From an uncultured Nitrosospira sp. (lineage in GTDB: Bacteria > Nitrospirota > Nitrospiria > Nitrospirales > Nitrospiraceae), in NCBI GenBank assembly GCA_900696515.1, contig CAADGK010000015.1:1-64000 (forward strand): 64,000 bases of DNA, written 5' to 3'. Made by a program: the position numbers and the translations under genes. Below are positions 18,972 through 28,067 of this stretch, one piece after another (the stretch's first letter is position 1; the number at the start of each line of letters is the position of its first letter). Under the pieces are notes generated by a model. It had not been told where the DNA came from, made no database searches, and saw nothing but the letters and a program-made list of their open reading frames with translations.

Positions 18972-20312
18972 GTGTTTAAGAAAGTTCTGATTGCCAATCG
19001 TGGAGAAATCGCGCTGCGGGTGATTCGCGCCTGCAAAGAGCTCGGCATTCAGACCGTTGCGATCCATTCCGAGGCGGATGCGCTTGCCATGCATGTCCGG
19101 GCGGCCGATGAAAAGGTCTGTGTCGGACCGGCTGATTCCGCGCTCAGTTATCGGAACATTCCCAATGTCCTGAGCGCAGCGGAGATTACCGGAGTCGATG
19201 CGATTCATCCCGGGTATGGGTTTCTCTCCGAGAACGCCCATTTTGCCGAAGTCTGCGAATCGATCGGGATCAAGTTCATCGGGCCCAGCTCTGAAAATAT
19301 TGCCATGATGGGGGACAAAGCGAAAGCCCGAGAGATCGTTGCCAAACGAGGGCTCCCTGTCACCCCAGGGAGCCCCGGTGAAGTGCGGAGCGAGGAGGAG
19401 GCGTTACAGGCGGCCCAGAAGATCGGGTTTCCGGTTATCATCAAAGCCACGGCCGGTGGGGGAGGCCGTGGGATGCGCGTCGTCAATCGAGCCGAAGACT
19501 TGGGGCGAGCCTTTCAAGCCGCTCAAGCCGAAGCCAAATCGACGTTCGGGAACGACGGCGTGTATCTTGAACGCTATTTTTTGGAGCCGCGGCATATCGA
19601 AGTGCAGGTCTTGGCCGATCAGCAGGGCCGCGTGATTCATCTTGGGGAACGCGACTGCTCCATCCAGCGGCGGCACCAAAAGCTGGTCGAGGAAACCCCC
19701 TCGCCCGTGGTCGACGCCAAACTTCGTCGCGATATCGGACGAGTGGCGGTGGAGGCCGTCAAGGCCGCGCACTATCGCAATGTCGGGACGGTGGAGTTTC
19801 TCCTGGATAAGGAACGAAACTTTTACTTCATGGAGGTCAATACCCGTATTCAAGTGGAACATCCGATTACCGAAATGGTGACGGGTGTCGATTTGATCAA
19901 GGAACAGATTCGGCTTGCAGCCGGACATCCGCTCTCACTGCGCCAACAGGACGTCGTACTCACCGGCCACAGTCTGGAGTGCCGCATCAATGCCGAAGAT
20001 CCTGAGAAGTTTACCCCGTCCCCAGGAACCATCACCAAATACAGTCCTCCAGGGGGATTCGGCGTGCGAGTGGATTCTGCGATGGAGTCAGGCTCGATCG
20101 TGGTGCCGCATTACGATTCGATGATTGCGAAGCTGATTACCCATGGCCGTGATCGACAAGAGTCCATGGCGCGGATGCGGCGAGCCCTTGGCGAATTCGT
20201 GATCGAGGGGATCAAGACGACGATCCCGCTTCATCGCCGAATCCTTGATGACCCCGATTTTCAGAAGGGCCATGTTTCGACCACATTCTTGGAGCATTTC
20301 TTGGCACGGTAG
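18972..20312 (+). CDS. accC: Biotin carboxylase subunit of acetyl-CoA carboxylase
   Basis: ATP-dependent carboxylation of biotin on AccB. It is a 446-residue ATP-grasp enzyme starting [16 protein letters not shown], with the ATP-binding loop [12 protein letters not shown], the [11 protein letters not shown] motif and the catalytic [18 protein letters not shown] start, preceded by GGAGACAAG. It is the last gene of the aroQ unit; no clear terminator is seen in the 205 bp before the exporter operon. Confidence 0.96.
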   Translation: MFKKVLIANRGEIALRVIRACKELGIQTVAIHSEADALAMHVRAADEKVCVGPADSALSYRNIPNVLSAAEITGVDAIHPGYGFLSENAHFAEVCESIGIKFIGPSSENIAMMGDKAKAREIVAKRGLPVTPGSPGEVRSEEEALQAAQKIGFPVIIKATAGGGGRGMRVVNRAEDLGRAFQAAQAEAKSTFGNDGVYLERYFLEPRHIEVQVLADQQGRVIHLGERDCSIQRRHQKLVEETPSPVVDAKLRRDIGRVAVEAVKAAHYRNVGTVEFLLDKERNFYFMEVNTRIQVEHPITEMVTGVDLIKEQIRLAAGHPLSLRQQDVVLTGHSLECRINAEDPEKFTPSPGTITKYSPPGGFGVRVDSAMESGSIVVPHYDSMIAKLITHGRDRQESMARMRRALGEFVIEGIKTTIPLHRRILDDPDFQKGHVSTTFLEHFLAR

Positions 20313-20517
20313 CCGGTAATTGTTCCTTCCTGATCCTTCCGTGTTTGGATATCCCCCTTGGGCGCGTGCTCATTCCCGCAGTTCGGTACAGTCTATCTGT
20401 GTGCCGAGTTGAGTCGGTGTGCCGGCAAGTCGCTCTGTCTCAGGACGGGGGGAACGTGATTATTGGCAGTCTTCCTGATAGGATGAAAAGATGTCTGGGA
20501 GCGAGTGTGTGTGACCT

Positions 20518-21771
20518 ATGCGACGAATCGGATTGATGCTTAGTGTCCTCGCTGTCGGCATCGGCATCGGAGGCTACGTGTTTTTTAACGGAGAGCGGAA
20601 GCCTCCTGTTCGATACCGAACGGCATTGGTTGAGCGTGGGCAGGTGATTTCCGTCGTCAGTGCGACCGGGACGATCAATCCCGTGGTATCCGTCCAGGTG
20701 GGGACACAAGTATCGGGCATGATCAAGAGCCTGCACGCCGACTTCAATTCGCGCGTCAAGGTCGGGGATATTGTGGCGGTCATTGATCCGGAGCCCTTCA
20801 AGGCTCGTCGGGAACAGGCTGCGAGCAATCTGGACATGGCGCGGGCGAGCGTCGCGCGTGCGAGGGCCGAATTGGCCCAACGAAAACGAGAACTCAGTCG
20901 TGTGGAAGTGTTGTTGCCGGAGCAGTTTGTATCGCAAAATGATGCTGATGTGGCCACGACGAACTACCAAAATGCAGAGGCGCAACTCCGCGTGACTGAA
21001 GCACAGGTCAAGCAAGCAGAAGCGGCGGTGAATGCCGCGGATCTCGAGCTGAAATATACGGTGATCCGTTCTCCGGTCGAAGGGATCGTGGTGGCCCGCA
21101 ATATCGAGGTTGGACAGACGGTGGCGTCCAGTTTTGCCACGCCCAATCTGTTTCTCATCGCGCTGGATTTGACCAAGATGCAGGTCGATACCAATGTCAG
21201 CGAATCGGATATCGGCGGGATGGCGGAGGGGAAGGAAGCGATCTTTACCGTCGATGCCTATCCGGGGATGTCGTTTACGGGCATTGTGAAGCAGGTTCGT
21301 CTCGCACCGATCAGTGTGCAGAACGTCGTGACATACAATGTTGTGGTGAGTGTGGACAACGCGGACCTGAGACTCAAGCCAGGCATGACCGCGAATGTGT
21401 CGATCGTAGCCTCGCAGCGAGACCAGGTCATAAAGGTTCCCAATGCCGCTCTCAGATTTGTGCCTCCCAAAGGTGAAGGGAGTGCGCGGGACGCCGCCGG
21501 ACGATCGCCGAAAGGAGACTCGGCTCGGCCGGTCGCACTCGAGGGGAGAGCCATGGTGACGAGAACCGTCTGGAGGCATACCGACAACGGCGAGCTTGTC
21601 GCGGTGCCCGTGCAAACGGGTATCTCGGACGGCTCTTCAACGGAGATCATGTCCGGGGGGCTGGCGGAAGGTGATGTGATCGTGATCGGAATCGAACAAT
21701 CAGCGGACGAGAGAAGACGCAACGAACTCCCTCCAGGATTCGGCAGCCCACCACGTCCTCGCAATCGCTGA
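20518..21771 (+). CDS. MacA/HlyD-family periplasmic adaptor of an ABC efflux system
   Basis: Links an inner-membrane exporter to an outer-membrane channel. A single N-terminal membrane anchor (about residues 5-23) is followed by a biotinyl-lipoyl-like half (SVQVGTQVSGMIKSL), a coiled-coil hairpin (about 100-175, Ala/Arg/Glu rich), the returning lipoyl half (VIRSPVEGIVVARNIEVGQT) and a beta-barrel domain. The 417 residues match MacA. It is followed by a separate ATPase and permease, so the set resembles MacAB with MacB split in two. No TolC-like gene is next to it. Confidence 0.9.
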   Translation: MRRIGLMLSVLAVGIGIGGYVFFNGERKPPVRYRTALVERGQVISVVSATGTINPVVSVQVGTQVSGMIKSLHADFNSRVKVGDIVAVIDPEPFKARREQAASNLDMARASVARARAELAQRKRELSRVEVLLPEQFVSQNDADVATTNYQNAEAQLRVTEAQVKQAEAAVNAADLELKYTVIRSPVEGIVVARNIEVGQTVASSFATPNLFLIALDLTKMQVDTNVSESDIGGMAEGKEAIFTVDAYPGMSFTGIVKQVRLAPISVQNVVTYNVVVSVDNADLRLKPGMTANVSIVASQRDQVIKVPNAALRFVPPKGEGSARDAAGRSPKGDSARPVALEGRAMVTRTVWRHTDNGELVAVPVQTGISDGSSTEIMSGGLAEGDVIVIGIEQSADERRRNELPPGFGSPPRPRNR

Positions 21772-21904
21772 GGCCATTCCCGGAGACCGGAGGAATGGCG
21801 ATGACAGGGCCCCGTTCTCGGTGGACAAGGGATGGGATCGTGACATGCCTTGCGGCGTTCATTCTTCCGATCTTCCTCCCAGATCAGTAGGATTGTGTAG
21901 AGCA

Positions 21905-22603
21905 ATGGTCCCACTCATCGTCTGCGAAGACCTCTGGAAAGTGTACCGAGTCGGTGATGTCGAGGTACAGGCATTACGAGGCCTCAGCGTGACGATCAAA
22001 GAGGGTGAGTTTGTCGCCATTATGGGGACGAGCGGGTCAGGGAAGTCGACGTTGATGAATATTCTCGGATGCCTGGATCAGCCGAGCAAGGGACACTATC
22101 GGTTAGGCGGGGTCGAGGTGGCAGGGTTGCAACCGGATCAGCTGGCGGAGATTCGGAATCAGAAAATCGGCTTTGTCTTTCAAAGCTTCAATCTCATTCC
22201 TCGAACCAGCGCGCTGGAAAATGCCCAATTGCCGCTCTTGTACCGGGGCCTGTCCTTGAAGGAACAGCGAGCCCTTGCGTCAGTCGCACTCGAACGAGTC
22301 GGCCTGAAAGGCCGTGAACATCATACCCCTACGCAATTGTCAGGCGGGCAACAGCAACGGGTGGCGATCGCCAGGGCCCTGGTGACGTCACCATCGTTGT
22401 TGCTTGCCGACGAACCGACCGGCAACCTTGACACACAGTCAAGCGATGAAATTATGGCGATTCTTAAAGGCCTGAATCGTGATGGGATCACGGTCATTCT
22501 GGTGACGCATGAAATCGATATTGCCGCTCACGCCGCACGTGAAATCGTGATCAAGGACGGACAAGTTTTGAGTGACCGTACCGTTCAGGATCGGCTTAGT
22601 TAG
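21905..22603 (+). CDS. MacB-type ABC transporter ATPase
   Basis: Energises the exporter with the permease at 22616. Walker A GTSGSGKSTLMN, the Q-loop, signature LSGGQQQRVAIARAL, Walker B LLLADEPTGNLD and the H-loop VTHE are all intact in 232 residues. ATG 21905 starts directly at the domain (MVPLIVCEDLWKVYRVG); upstream in-frame starts add 28 non-conserved residues. It is 12 bp ahead of the permease gene. Confidence 0.93.
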   Translation: MVPLIVCEDLWKVYRVGDVEVQALRGLSVTIKEGEFVAIMGTSGSGKSTLMNILGCLDQPSKGHYRLGGVEVAGLQPDQLAEIRNQKIGFVFQSFNLIPRTSALENAQLPLLYRGLSLKEQRALASVALERVGLKGREHHTPTQLSGGQQQRVAIARALVTSPSLLLADEPTGNLDTQSSDEIMAILKGLNRDGITVILVTHEIDIAAHAAREIVIKDGQVLSDRTVQDRLS

Positions 22604-22615
22604 TGGGGGGGACCG

Positions 22616-23851
22616 GTGACGACGTTTGTGTGGCTGACAATCGTGACCGCGCTCCGAATCCTGCAGCGAAACCGACTGCGTGCCGGATTGACGATGTTGG
22701 GGATCATCATCGGGGTCGGTGCGGTCATTGCCATGGTGAGTATCGGGGAGGGGGCCAAACTCGCCGTGCAGAAGCAGATCGCCTCCATGGGAGCGAATAG
22801 CATCCTCATTTGGCCGAATTATTCGATGGTGAGCGGCGTGCGCGGGGGGCAGGGGGCCGTCATTACCTTAACCGTGGCCGATGCAATCGACTTAAAAAAG
22901 AAGATTCCTCTGTTGGCTGAAACGGGCTGGTCTCGCTCAGGTTCAATGCAGGTGATGAGCGGAGGCCGTAATTGGAACACCAACGTGATTGGGGCATCGC
23001 CGAGTGTGCTGACGATCAGAGACTGGGCTTACAGCAGCGGAGGTCCCTTTACACAAACGGACATGGATACTGCCGCTCGTGTCGCGTTGATTGGTCAGAC
23101 GGTAGTGGACAATCTATTTGAATCGGGAGAGGAACCGGTTGGGGCGGTGCTTCGTCTGAAAAATGTTCCGATCCGCATTATCGGAGTTCTCAGTCCTAAA
23201 GGGCAGAGTCCTTCCGGCAGTGACCAAGATGATGTGGTGATTATCCCGTTTACCACTGCTGAGAGAAAGGTGTTGGGGACATCCTTCCTTGGGTCCGTCA
23301 ACGGCATCCATGTCTCTACGGATCGGACTGAAGATGTATTTGATGCGGTGGAGCAAATTCGGGAGGTCTTGCGGTCACGTCATCGATTACAAGGGGACCG
23401 ACCCGATGACTTTACTATTCGTACGCAGATCGATGTAGCCAAGGTTCAAGAGGGGACCAGCGAGACGTTGACGGGCATGTTGCTCGCGATAGCTTCCGTC
23501 TCGCTGCTTGTCGGAGGCATCGGTATCATGAATATCTTGCTCGTGTCGGTGACCGAACGCACGAGGGAGATCGGGATTCGTATGGCAGTCGGCGCCAAAC
23601 GGCTCCACATCATGATGCAGTTTCTGATTGAGGCCATGACGCTCAGTATGGTTGGGGGAGGGGTCGGTGTCCTCTTCGGCGTGGCCGCAGCGAGGCTGAC
23701 CTCCATTATTGCCGGTTGGCCGACCGTGATCTCAGGACAGACGATCCTGACCGCATTTGGATTTTCTCTCGTGGTCGGGTTGTTTTTCGGGCTCTATCCT
23801 GCCAATAAAGCAGCACGACTGAATCCCATCGAGGCCTTGCGCTACGAATAG
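22616..23851 (+). CDS. MacB-type ABC transporter permease
   Basis: Inner-membrane protein of 411 residues with the MacB layout: one membrane helix near residue 25 (MLGIIIGVGAVIAMVSIGEG follows), a large periplasmic MacB-PCD domain to about 265, then three helices including ASVSLLVGGIGIMNILLVSV and the FtsX motif TREIGIRMAVGAK. GTG start. In E. coli MacB the ATPase and permease are one chain; here they are two genes. Substrate unknown; macrolide or peptide export is only a family possibility. Confidence 0.9.
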   Translation: MTTFVWLTIVTALRILQRNRLRAGLTMLGIIIGVGAVIAMVSIGEGAKLAVQKQIASMGANSILIWPNYSMVSGVRGGQGAVITLTVADAIDLKKKIPLLAETGWSRSGSMQVMSGGRNWNTNVIGASPSVLTIRDWAYSSGGPFTQTDMDTAARVALIGQTVVDNLFESGEEPVGAVLRLKNVPIRIIGVLSPKGQSPSGSDQDDVVIIPFTTAERKVLGTSFLGSVNGIHVSTDRTEDVFDAVEQIREVLRSRHRLQGDRPDDFTIRTQIDVAKVQEGTSETLTGMLLAIASVSLLVGGIGIMNILLVSVTERTREIGIRMAVGAKRLHIMMQFLIEAMTLSMVGGGVGVLFGVAAARLTSIIAGWPTVISGQTILTAFGFSLVVGLFFGLYPANKAARLNPIEALRYE

Positions 23852-23887
23852 GGCCGCAGATTGGTCGTGTGCGCTGCCCTTCCGCTT

Positions 23888-25126
23888 TCAGAGTTCGATG
23901 ATCGCTTCAATGGCACGGGTCTGCGACCCATCGGGTTGGTCGGCCAGATTGACGGTGAACGGATCCGGGTAGGTCGTGCCTTCCGGCTGATGCGTGATGG
24001 TGACGATCGGCTGGTGCAGTGTTTCTTGATTCAGCGTCGTGACCACGCCTCGTTCCTTCGTATTGAGCCGCACCTGACTGTGTACGGGGTAGATACCCAC
24101 GAGTCCGATGAATGCCGACAGCAGTTGCTGGTCGAGCTTATTCTGTCGAGCTTCCTGGTAGAGCCGTTGAAAGGTCCGGTGCGGAGGCTGCGGTATGGCT
24201 CCGCCGAATCCGGTGAGCAGTTCATCATACCGATCGACGATCATGAGGATCCTGGTTCGGTCCGAGGTAAATTCTCCGCGCGCTTCTTTCGGATAGCCGC
24301 TCTCATCGAGATAGGCATGATGATTGGCAATGAGATGGAGAATGGCCGCTTCGCTGTTGCCTGCCTGCTGTACGGTGCGCACACTGAGACGTGGATGGCT
24401 CTCGAACTCTCGCTGCTGAGACGGAGAAAGGCCTCGGTCGGCATGCGCATGACGAACGAGTGAGGGGGAAAGCTGCAGCAGTCCGATATCATGCAAGAGT
24501 GCGGCTAGCGCCAGCTCTTGCAGCTCCAACGGGTTGAACTGAAGGGTCTGTCCGAGGATCAGGGCTAAGGTACAGGTGGTGAGGGCATGCTGGCTGAGCA
24601 TGGGGTCACCGGCTCGATTCTGGCTCAGCGCCATGAACATGGATGAAGGGGTGAGCGTTCTGGTCACAATCGTGATTTCGTGGACGGCATCGGCCGCTTG
24701 TTGATGATTGACCGTTCCGGTACTCGCAATTCTTGACAAGACAGACTGAACTGATTGGGCCAGCTGCTGCTTCGCCAGCGTCGCCTGAGCATATTCTTCA
24801 TTGAGTTGAGCGAGTGTTTTGACCGGTTTCTTCTCCTGTCCCGATGGCGCATGGTGTGTTGGCGGTTCTCGGTCTGTCGTAGGGTGCTCCGGAGGGGGGG
24901 CAATCCCGCGGTCAAGATCAATCTCGACCGTCTTGACTCCGGCGCGGAGCAATTTCTCGATTTGTGCACGGCGCTCCACCTTGAAGGAGTGGCGTAGGAA
25001 GGGGGAGCGGTACCATGGGAGGTCCAGGGCCGCGACGTACATGCCGATCTGAAGGTCACCGACGGGAACGCGTATGGTCGGCATAGAAACAGAGCTTCCA
25101 GACAATCCTGACGTGGATGGCTTCAT
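23888..25126 (-). CDS. DUF3391 plus HD-GYP-like phosphohydrolase, motif degenerate
   Basis: About 412 residues from ATG 25126; an alternative at 25084 starts right at the DUF3391 domain (MPTIRVPVGDLQIGMYV). The N-terminal DUF3391 is followed by a coiled linker and an HD-GYP-like domain. HD-GYP proteins hydrolyse cyclic di-GMP using HDIGK and HHExxDGxGYP; here these read HDIGLLQL and HHAYLDESGYP, so the Lys, the Glu and one Gly are replaced, while the metal-binding His and Asp residues remain. Activity is therefore uncertain. It is the last gene of the leftward HTH-mraZ-rusA block, separated from RusA by 276 bp without a gene. Confidence 0.8.
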   Translation of the reverse strand: MKPSTSGLSGSSVSMPTIRVPVGDLQIGMYVAALDLPWYRSPFLRHSFKVERRAQIEKLLRAGVKTVEIDLDRGIAPPPEHPTTDREPPTHHAPSGQEKKPVKTLAQLNEEYAQATLAKQQLAQSVQSVLSRIASTGTVNHQQAADAVHEITIVTRTLTPSSMFMALSQNRAGDPMLSQHALTTCTLALILGQTLQFNPLELQELALAALLHDIGLLQLSPSLVRHAHADRGLSPSQQREFESHPRLSVRTVQQAGNSEAAILHLIANHHAYLDESGYPKEARGEFTSDRTRILMIVDRYDELLTGFGGAIPQPPHRTFQRLYQEARQNKLDQQLLSAFIGLVGIYPVHSQVRLNTKERGVVTTLNQETLHQPIVTITHQPEGTTYPDPFTVNLADQPDGSQTRAIEAIIEL

Positions 25127-25402
25127 GACATATCGGCAGAAAGGGGACGGAGCTGTAGCTGGCTCGCAGTACTCCTGGACGCTTGTACTGCACCCACCGA
25201 TACGCTGCTGCGACAAGCCTGGGCTCAGAAAGTTGTGAATGATGAATGTTGAACGCTCGCCTTGCAACGTCGGCGAAGCGGGGTGAGTTATCCGGATGGG
25301 ATGATCGCCCAACGCCGGACAAACCAGATAGACAAGACAGACCATCTGTGCCGCAAACCGTCATGAAGCATGCACGGGTTAGGCGAATGATGACGGCCGT
25401 TC

Positions 25403-25903
25403 TCAGGACTCGGGCGACGAGGCTGGCAGGCAAGACAAGGAGACTTCAATTCGCGGGTTGGTCCTGTCGACGTGTTTGTAGAGGTGCGTCTCCATGATGC
25501 GATTGTCGTTGACGCCGAGGCCTTCACAGATTGCATCCTGGGCGATCTTGAGCCCTCCGTCAAGGTCGCGCCGCAATGACGTGGGGAAAAAGAACCGGAT
25601 TGAGAGGGCCAGTGGACCGGAGCGGAGCCGCGCTCGAAAAGAGGGTGTGCATGGTGACTGAGCCAGAAGGACCCACACCTGCTGGCCTACCTGCGTTTTA
25701 TAGGCGCGGCCGGTGGAGGAGAGCAGCCGCCGTCCATTCACTGTGGCATATTGATGATTGATGCTGGGAGGGACCGGCAGCGTGATCGTCAGGTTGTCTT
25801 CGGTGACCGTTGCCGGATGGGATGGAGTGAGACTGTTGGCGTTGGAGTTCAAGTGAACGGGCTTTGGAGCATCGGTGGAGGCCTTCACGTGAACTGAAGA
25901 CAT
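25403..25903 (-). CDS. RusA-family Holliday-junction resolvase
   Basis: Small (166-residue) endonuclease of the RusA fold. The domain begins ITLPVPPSINHQY and carries the acidic signature RRDLDGGLKIAQDAICEGLG followed by VNDNRI, matching the metal-binding Asp residues of RusA. RusA is often prophage-borne, but no phage gene adjoins it here. ATG 25903 is chosen because the 32 codons upstream are Arg/Ser-rich and non-conserved; the exact start is uncertain. It lies 100 bp downstream of mraZ on the same strand. Confidence 0.8.
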   Translation of the reverse strand: MSSVHVKASTDAPKPVHLNSNANSLTPSHPATVTEDNLTITLPVPPSINHQYATVNGRRLLSSTGRAYKTQVGQQVWVLLAQSPCTPSFRARLRSGPLALSIRFFFPTSLRRDLDGGLKIAQDAICEGLGVNDNRIMETHLYKHVDRTNPRIEVSLSCLPASSPES

Positions 25904-26003
25904 GACTCGGGGCCGTGACCTTGTCCCTCTGCGTTGGCGGATTTTTGAGAAAACAGCGCTGGAAGAGAATGTGTTGCCCCGTCGCTGGCGTGATGGCATG
26001 GGG

Positions 26004-26447
26004 CTAGAGAAGGTTCATGATCTTGGCCATGTTTTGTTCGTATCGATTCTCCGTACGAGCGATATACCGACGCCAGTCACTCGGATTCCAGAGTTCCATA
26101 CGGTGGTAAAGACCGACCAGGATGATCTCCTGATCCTCATCCACCGGGACCAGCTTTCGCAAGCGGCCAGGGATCAAAATCCGTCCGGTCTTGTCGATAT
26201 CCGATGACCCGGCCTCCGAGACGACAAAGTGCATGAACAGTCGGCTTTGGTCTTCGTCCAGGGACGACTTCGTTCGGTCCAAGACCTTTTCCCATTCCTT
26301 CATCGAATAGATCAGGAGCGACTGTTCCGGGCCTTTCAAAAACATGACGGCCTGACCCTCGGCCTCAACTTGCTCGCGGATCGGAGAGGGGACGATAAAT
26401 CGACCTTTTTCATCCACTTTGCACAGATATTCGCCGGCGAACATCAT
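26004..26447 (-). CDS. mraZ: MraZ-like transcriptional regulator
   Basis: DNA-binding protein with two SpoVT/AbrB half-domains: MFAGEYLCKVDEKGRFIVP at the N-terminus and DIDKTGRILIPGRLRKLV in the second half (147 residues). In most bacteria mraZ opens the division and cell-wall cluster and represses it. Here no rsmH, ftsL or other cell-wall gene adjoins it; instead it sits between an HTH gene and RusA. Two ATG codons are adjacent at the start. I see no clear TGGGN repeats upstream. Confidence 0.85.
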   Translation of the reverse strand: MMFAGEYLCKVDEKGRFIVPSPIREQVEAEGQAVMFLKGPEQSLLIYSMKEWEKVLDRTKSSLDEDQSRLFMHFVVSEAGSSDIDKTGRILIPGRLRKLVPVDEDQEIILVGLYHRMELWNPSDWRRYIARTENRYEQNMAKIMNLL

Positions 26448-26458
26448 AATCCCTTAAC

Positions 26459-26659
26459 TCAGGAATTGACCGGAGAGCTGGTTTGGCTGTCTTGGATCCA
26501 CTCTTCGAGATCCGAACGGACGAACCGCCATTCGGCGCCGAGCTTGAACGCGGGGATCTGCCGGCTCCGAAGATGTCGAGAGAGCGTATGCGGTGTAATC
26601 TTGAGGAAGCGGCAGGTTTCCGTGGCCGTCATTAGCGCACTCTCGGGAGTTTTGCCCAC
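26459..26659 (-). CDS. Excisionase-type (MerR-like) helix-turn-helix protein
   Basis: A 66-residue DNA-binding domain: MTATETCRFLKITPHTLSRH, then RQIPAFKLGAEWRFVRSDLEEW, the standard winged-helix excisionase family pattern. It lies 11 bp upstream of mraZ on the same strand behind a strong promoter, so the two are co-transcribed. Despite the family name, no integrase is nearby and a chromosomal regulatory role is as likely as a mobile-element one. Confidence 0.85.
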   Translation of the reverse strand: MGKTPESALMTATETCRFLKITPHTLSRHLRSRQIPAFKLGAEWRFVRSDLEEWIQDSQTSSPVNS

Positions 26660-26712
26660 CGCTCCACCTCATCCTAGAGCTCACAGACTGCTGCTCCCTC
26701 TAGCATGAAGGT

Positions 26713-26740
26713 ATTCTAGATGGCAGGGGAAGAAAGTCAA
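26713..26740 (-). promoter_or_regulatory. Promoter of the HTH-mraZ unit
   Basis: Minus strand TTGACT (26735-26740), a 16-bp spacer and TAGAAT (26713-26718), 54 bp upstream of the HTH gene start. Same hexamers as the clpC promoter. Confidence 0.78.
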
Positions 26741-26764
26741 GCGAAAACTCGGTGACGGAACGTT

Positions 26765-27106
26765 TCAGAGATCATCCGTGTGGTCGAACGCCGGGCTGTC
26801 TCCATCCGGCTCATCCAGCATGGCTTCGACGTCGCTGACGTCTTCACCCAGCTCCTGGCCCATTTTCTTCATGAGCCGGGCGACGCTACGAGGATCCGAC
26901 TCATCGAGTCCGCCAAGAGTAGAGGGGTCGGCAAGCGACTCGAGTCTGGCTTCTTCTGATTTTGGAGCGGCAAATCTGGAGAGGAGCCGGTCCATCTTTG
27001 CGCTGCCGCAGTACCGGCATTGCACGGGATCAAGCCGATGAGGGTTCAATGTCAGGAGGGCATTGCGTTTCTTGCAGGCTTGGCACAGGTACTCATAGAT
27101 GGGCAT
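26765..27106 (-). CDS. FmdB-family zinc-ribbon protein
   Basis: A 113-residue protein opening MPIYEYLCQACKKR with a second Cys pair (CRYCGSAKMDRL), the FmdB/CxxC regulatory-type zinc ribbon. The tail after residue 50 is acidic and likely disordered. Two more codons pairs upstream (ATG 27115) are possible, but MPIYEY is the family start. It follows comF by 12 bp. Function in this family is not established. Confidence 0.88.
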   Translation of the reverse strand: MPIYEYLCQACKKRNALLTLNPHRLDPVQCRYCGSAKMDRLLSRFAAPKSEEARLESLADPSTLGGLDESDPRSVARLMKKMGQELGEDVSDVEAMLDEPDGDSPAFDHTDDL

Positions 27107-27118
27107 GACGGTCACCTT

Positions 27119-27922
27119 TCAATGGCTTGAATAGGGATAGGGAGTTGGAGATTGCGCGTGATCAGGAATCAGGTTCTGATCGATAGTCCGTGCCAGGGTG
27201 AGGGCGAACACGTCGGCCGAACCGGATCGGCGCAAGGCCTTGGCGCATTCGTTGACCGTCGTGCCGGTTGTGAAGACATCATCAATGAGCAAGATGCGTT
27301 TGTTCATGACTTGAACGGGGTGCCGTACGACAAACGTACGGCGAAGATTGGTGAGACGATTTTTACGAGACAGGGAGGTCTGGGGTGGCGTGGAGGTGGT
27401 ACGGACCAGATTGGTGTAGGAGAGGGGAATGTTCAGATGTCGTCTGATCCGGTCCGCGAGCAGCAGTGCCTGGTTGAACTCTCGCTGGCAGAGCCGTTCG
27501 TGGTGCAACGGGACCGGGATAATCAGATCGATGGTATCCAGCCGTGGAAGTGTCGTGAGCATCAGATTCGCGAGCGGCGCCACCAGGGAAACCTTACCCT
27601 GGTATTTCAGCAGGCGGATCGCGTCCTGGAGCGGAGGGGTATAGGGATACAGTGTCCAGGCTCTGGTATAGGAAGGTGGGCGCTCAATGCAGGCGTAACA
27701 GAGGTGCTGCGGGCTGTAGGTGGTGGCCACGGGAGAAACAAACGGTCGATCACAACGCGCACATCGAGCTGCGGGCATCGGCCGGAGCATGCTCCAGCAG
27801 CCGGTGCAAAAATGAGGAATGGGATCATCTGCCAACGGCGAGCCACACACCACACATTCAATCGGGAGGAAAAACCGAGCGGCACGACGGAAGAGTGCTG
27901 GAATCGGAGGAAAAGCGGCCAT
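27119..27922 (-). CDS. comF: ComF-family phosphoribosyltransferase-like protein
   Basis: The 267 residues have an N-terminal zinc ribbon (CVVCG, CTGC, CARCDRPF, CYAC) and a C-terminal PRTase fold with ILLIDDVFTTGTTVNE. ComF is needed for DNA uptake in competent bacteria, and a role in recombination or repair is suspected elsewhere. A promoter lies just upstream on the minus strand. It is divergent from the ABC transporter gene at 28068 and co-directional with fmdB. Confidence 0.92.
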   Translation of the reverse strand: MAAFPPIPALFRRAARFFLPIECVVCGSPLADDPIPHFCTGCWSMLRPMPAARCARCDRPFVSPVATTYSPQHLCYACIERPPSYTRAWTLYPYTPPLQDAIRLLKYQGKVSLVAPLANLMLTTLPRLDTIDLIIPVPLHHERLCQREFNQALLLADRIRRHLNIPLSYTNLVRTTSTPPQTSLSRKNRLTNLRRTFVVRHPVQVMNKRILLIDDVFTTGTTVNECAKALRRSGSADVFALTLARTIDQNLIPDHAQSPTPYPYSSH

Positions 27923-27954
27923 GGCAGATGGAGATGAGATCGTGTGATGGTTTC

Positions 27955-27982
27955 ATTATGGCGAAGCGGCGGTCCCTGTCAA
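27955..27982 (-). promoter_or_regulatory. comF-fmdB promoter
   Basis: Minus strand TTGACA (27977-27982), a 16-bp spacer and CATAAT (27955-27960), 32 bp from the comF ATG. Confidence 0.65.
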
Positions 27983-27984
27983 GG

Positions 27985-28014
27985 TTGTCCTGCTCTGAAG
28001 GGTTGTGTTATAGG
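27985..28014 (+). promoter_or_regulatory. Possible promoter of the ABC-pyrD unit
   Basis: TTGTCC (27985-27990), an 18-bp spacer and TATAGG (28009-28014) preceded by TGT (extended -10). It is back to back with the comF promoter, the two -35 boxes being 2 bp apart. Confidence 0.45.
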
Positions 28015-28067
28015 AGTACGAATTTAAGAGGATTCCGTACTGGGTTCTCTAGGAGCATGTAGAGTCG

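Noticed and set aside
20440-21615. Long open frame on the minus strand (over 390 codons) opposite the MacA-like gene
   Set aside because: Arg/His-rich translation without family features; the plus strand encodes a complete adaptor protein with normal motifs.
23861-24463. Plus-strand frame opposite the HD-GYP-like gene
   Set aside because: No start context or family; antisense to a conserved domain.
25403-25903. Prophage assignment of the RusA gene
   Set aside because: No integrase, capsid, terminase or lysis gene nearby; neighbours are chromosomal-type genes.
27152-27937. Plus-strand frame opposite comF
   Set aside because: Low-complexity Gly/Arg-rich translation; comF has intact zinc and PRTase motifs on the other strand.
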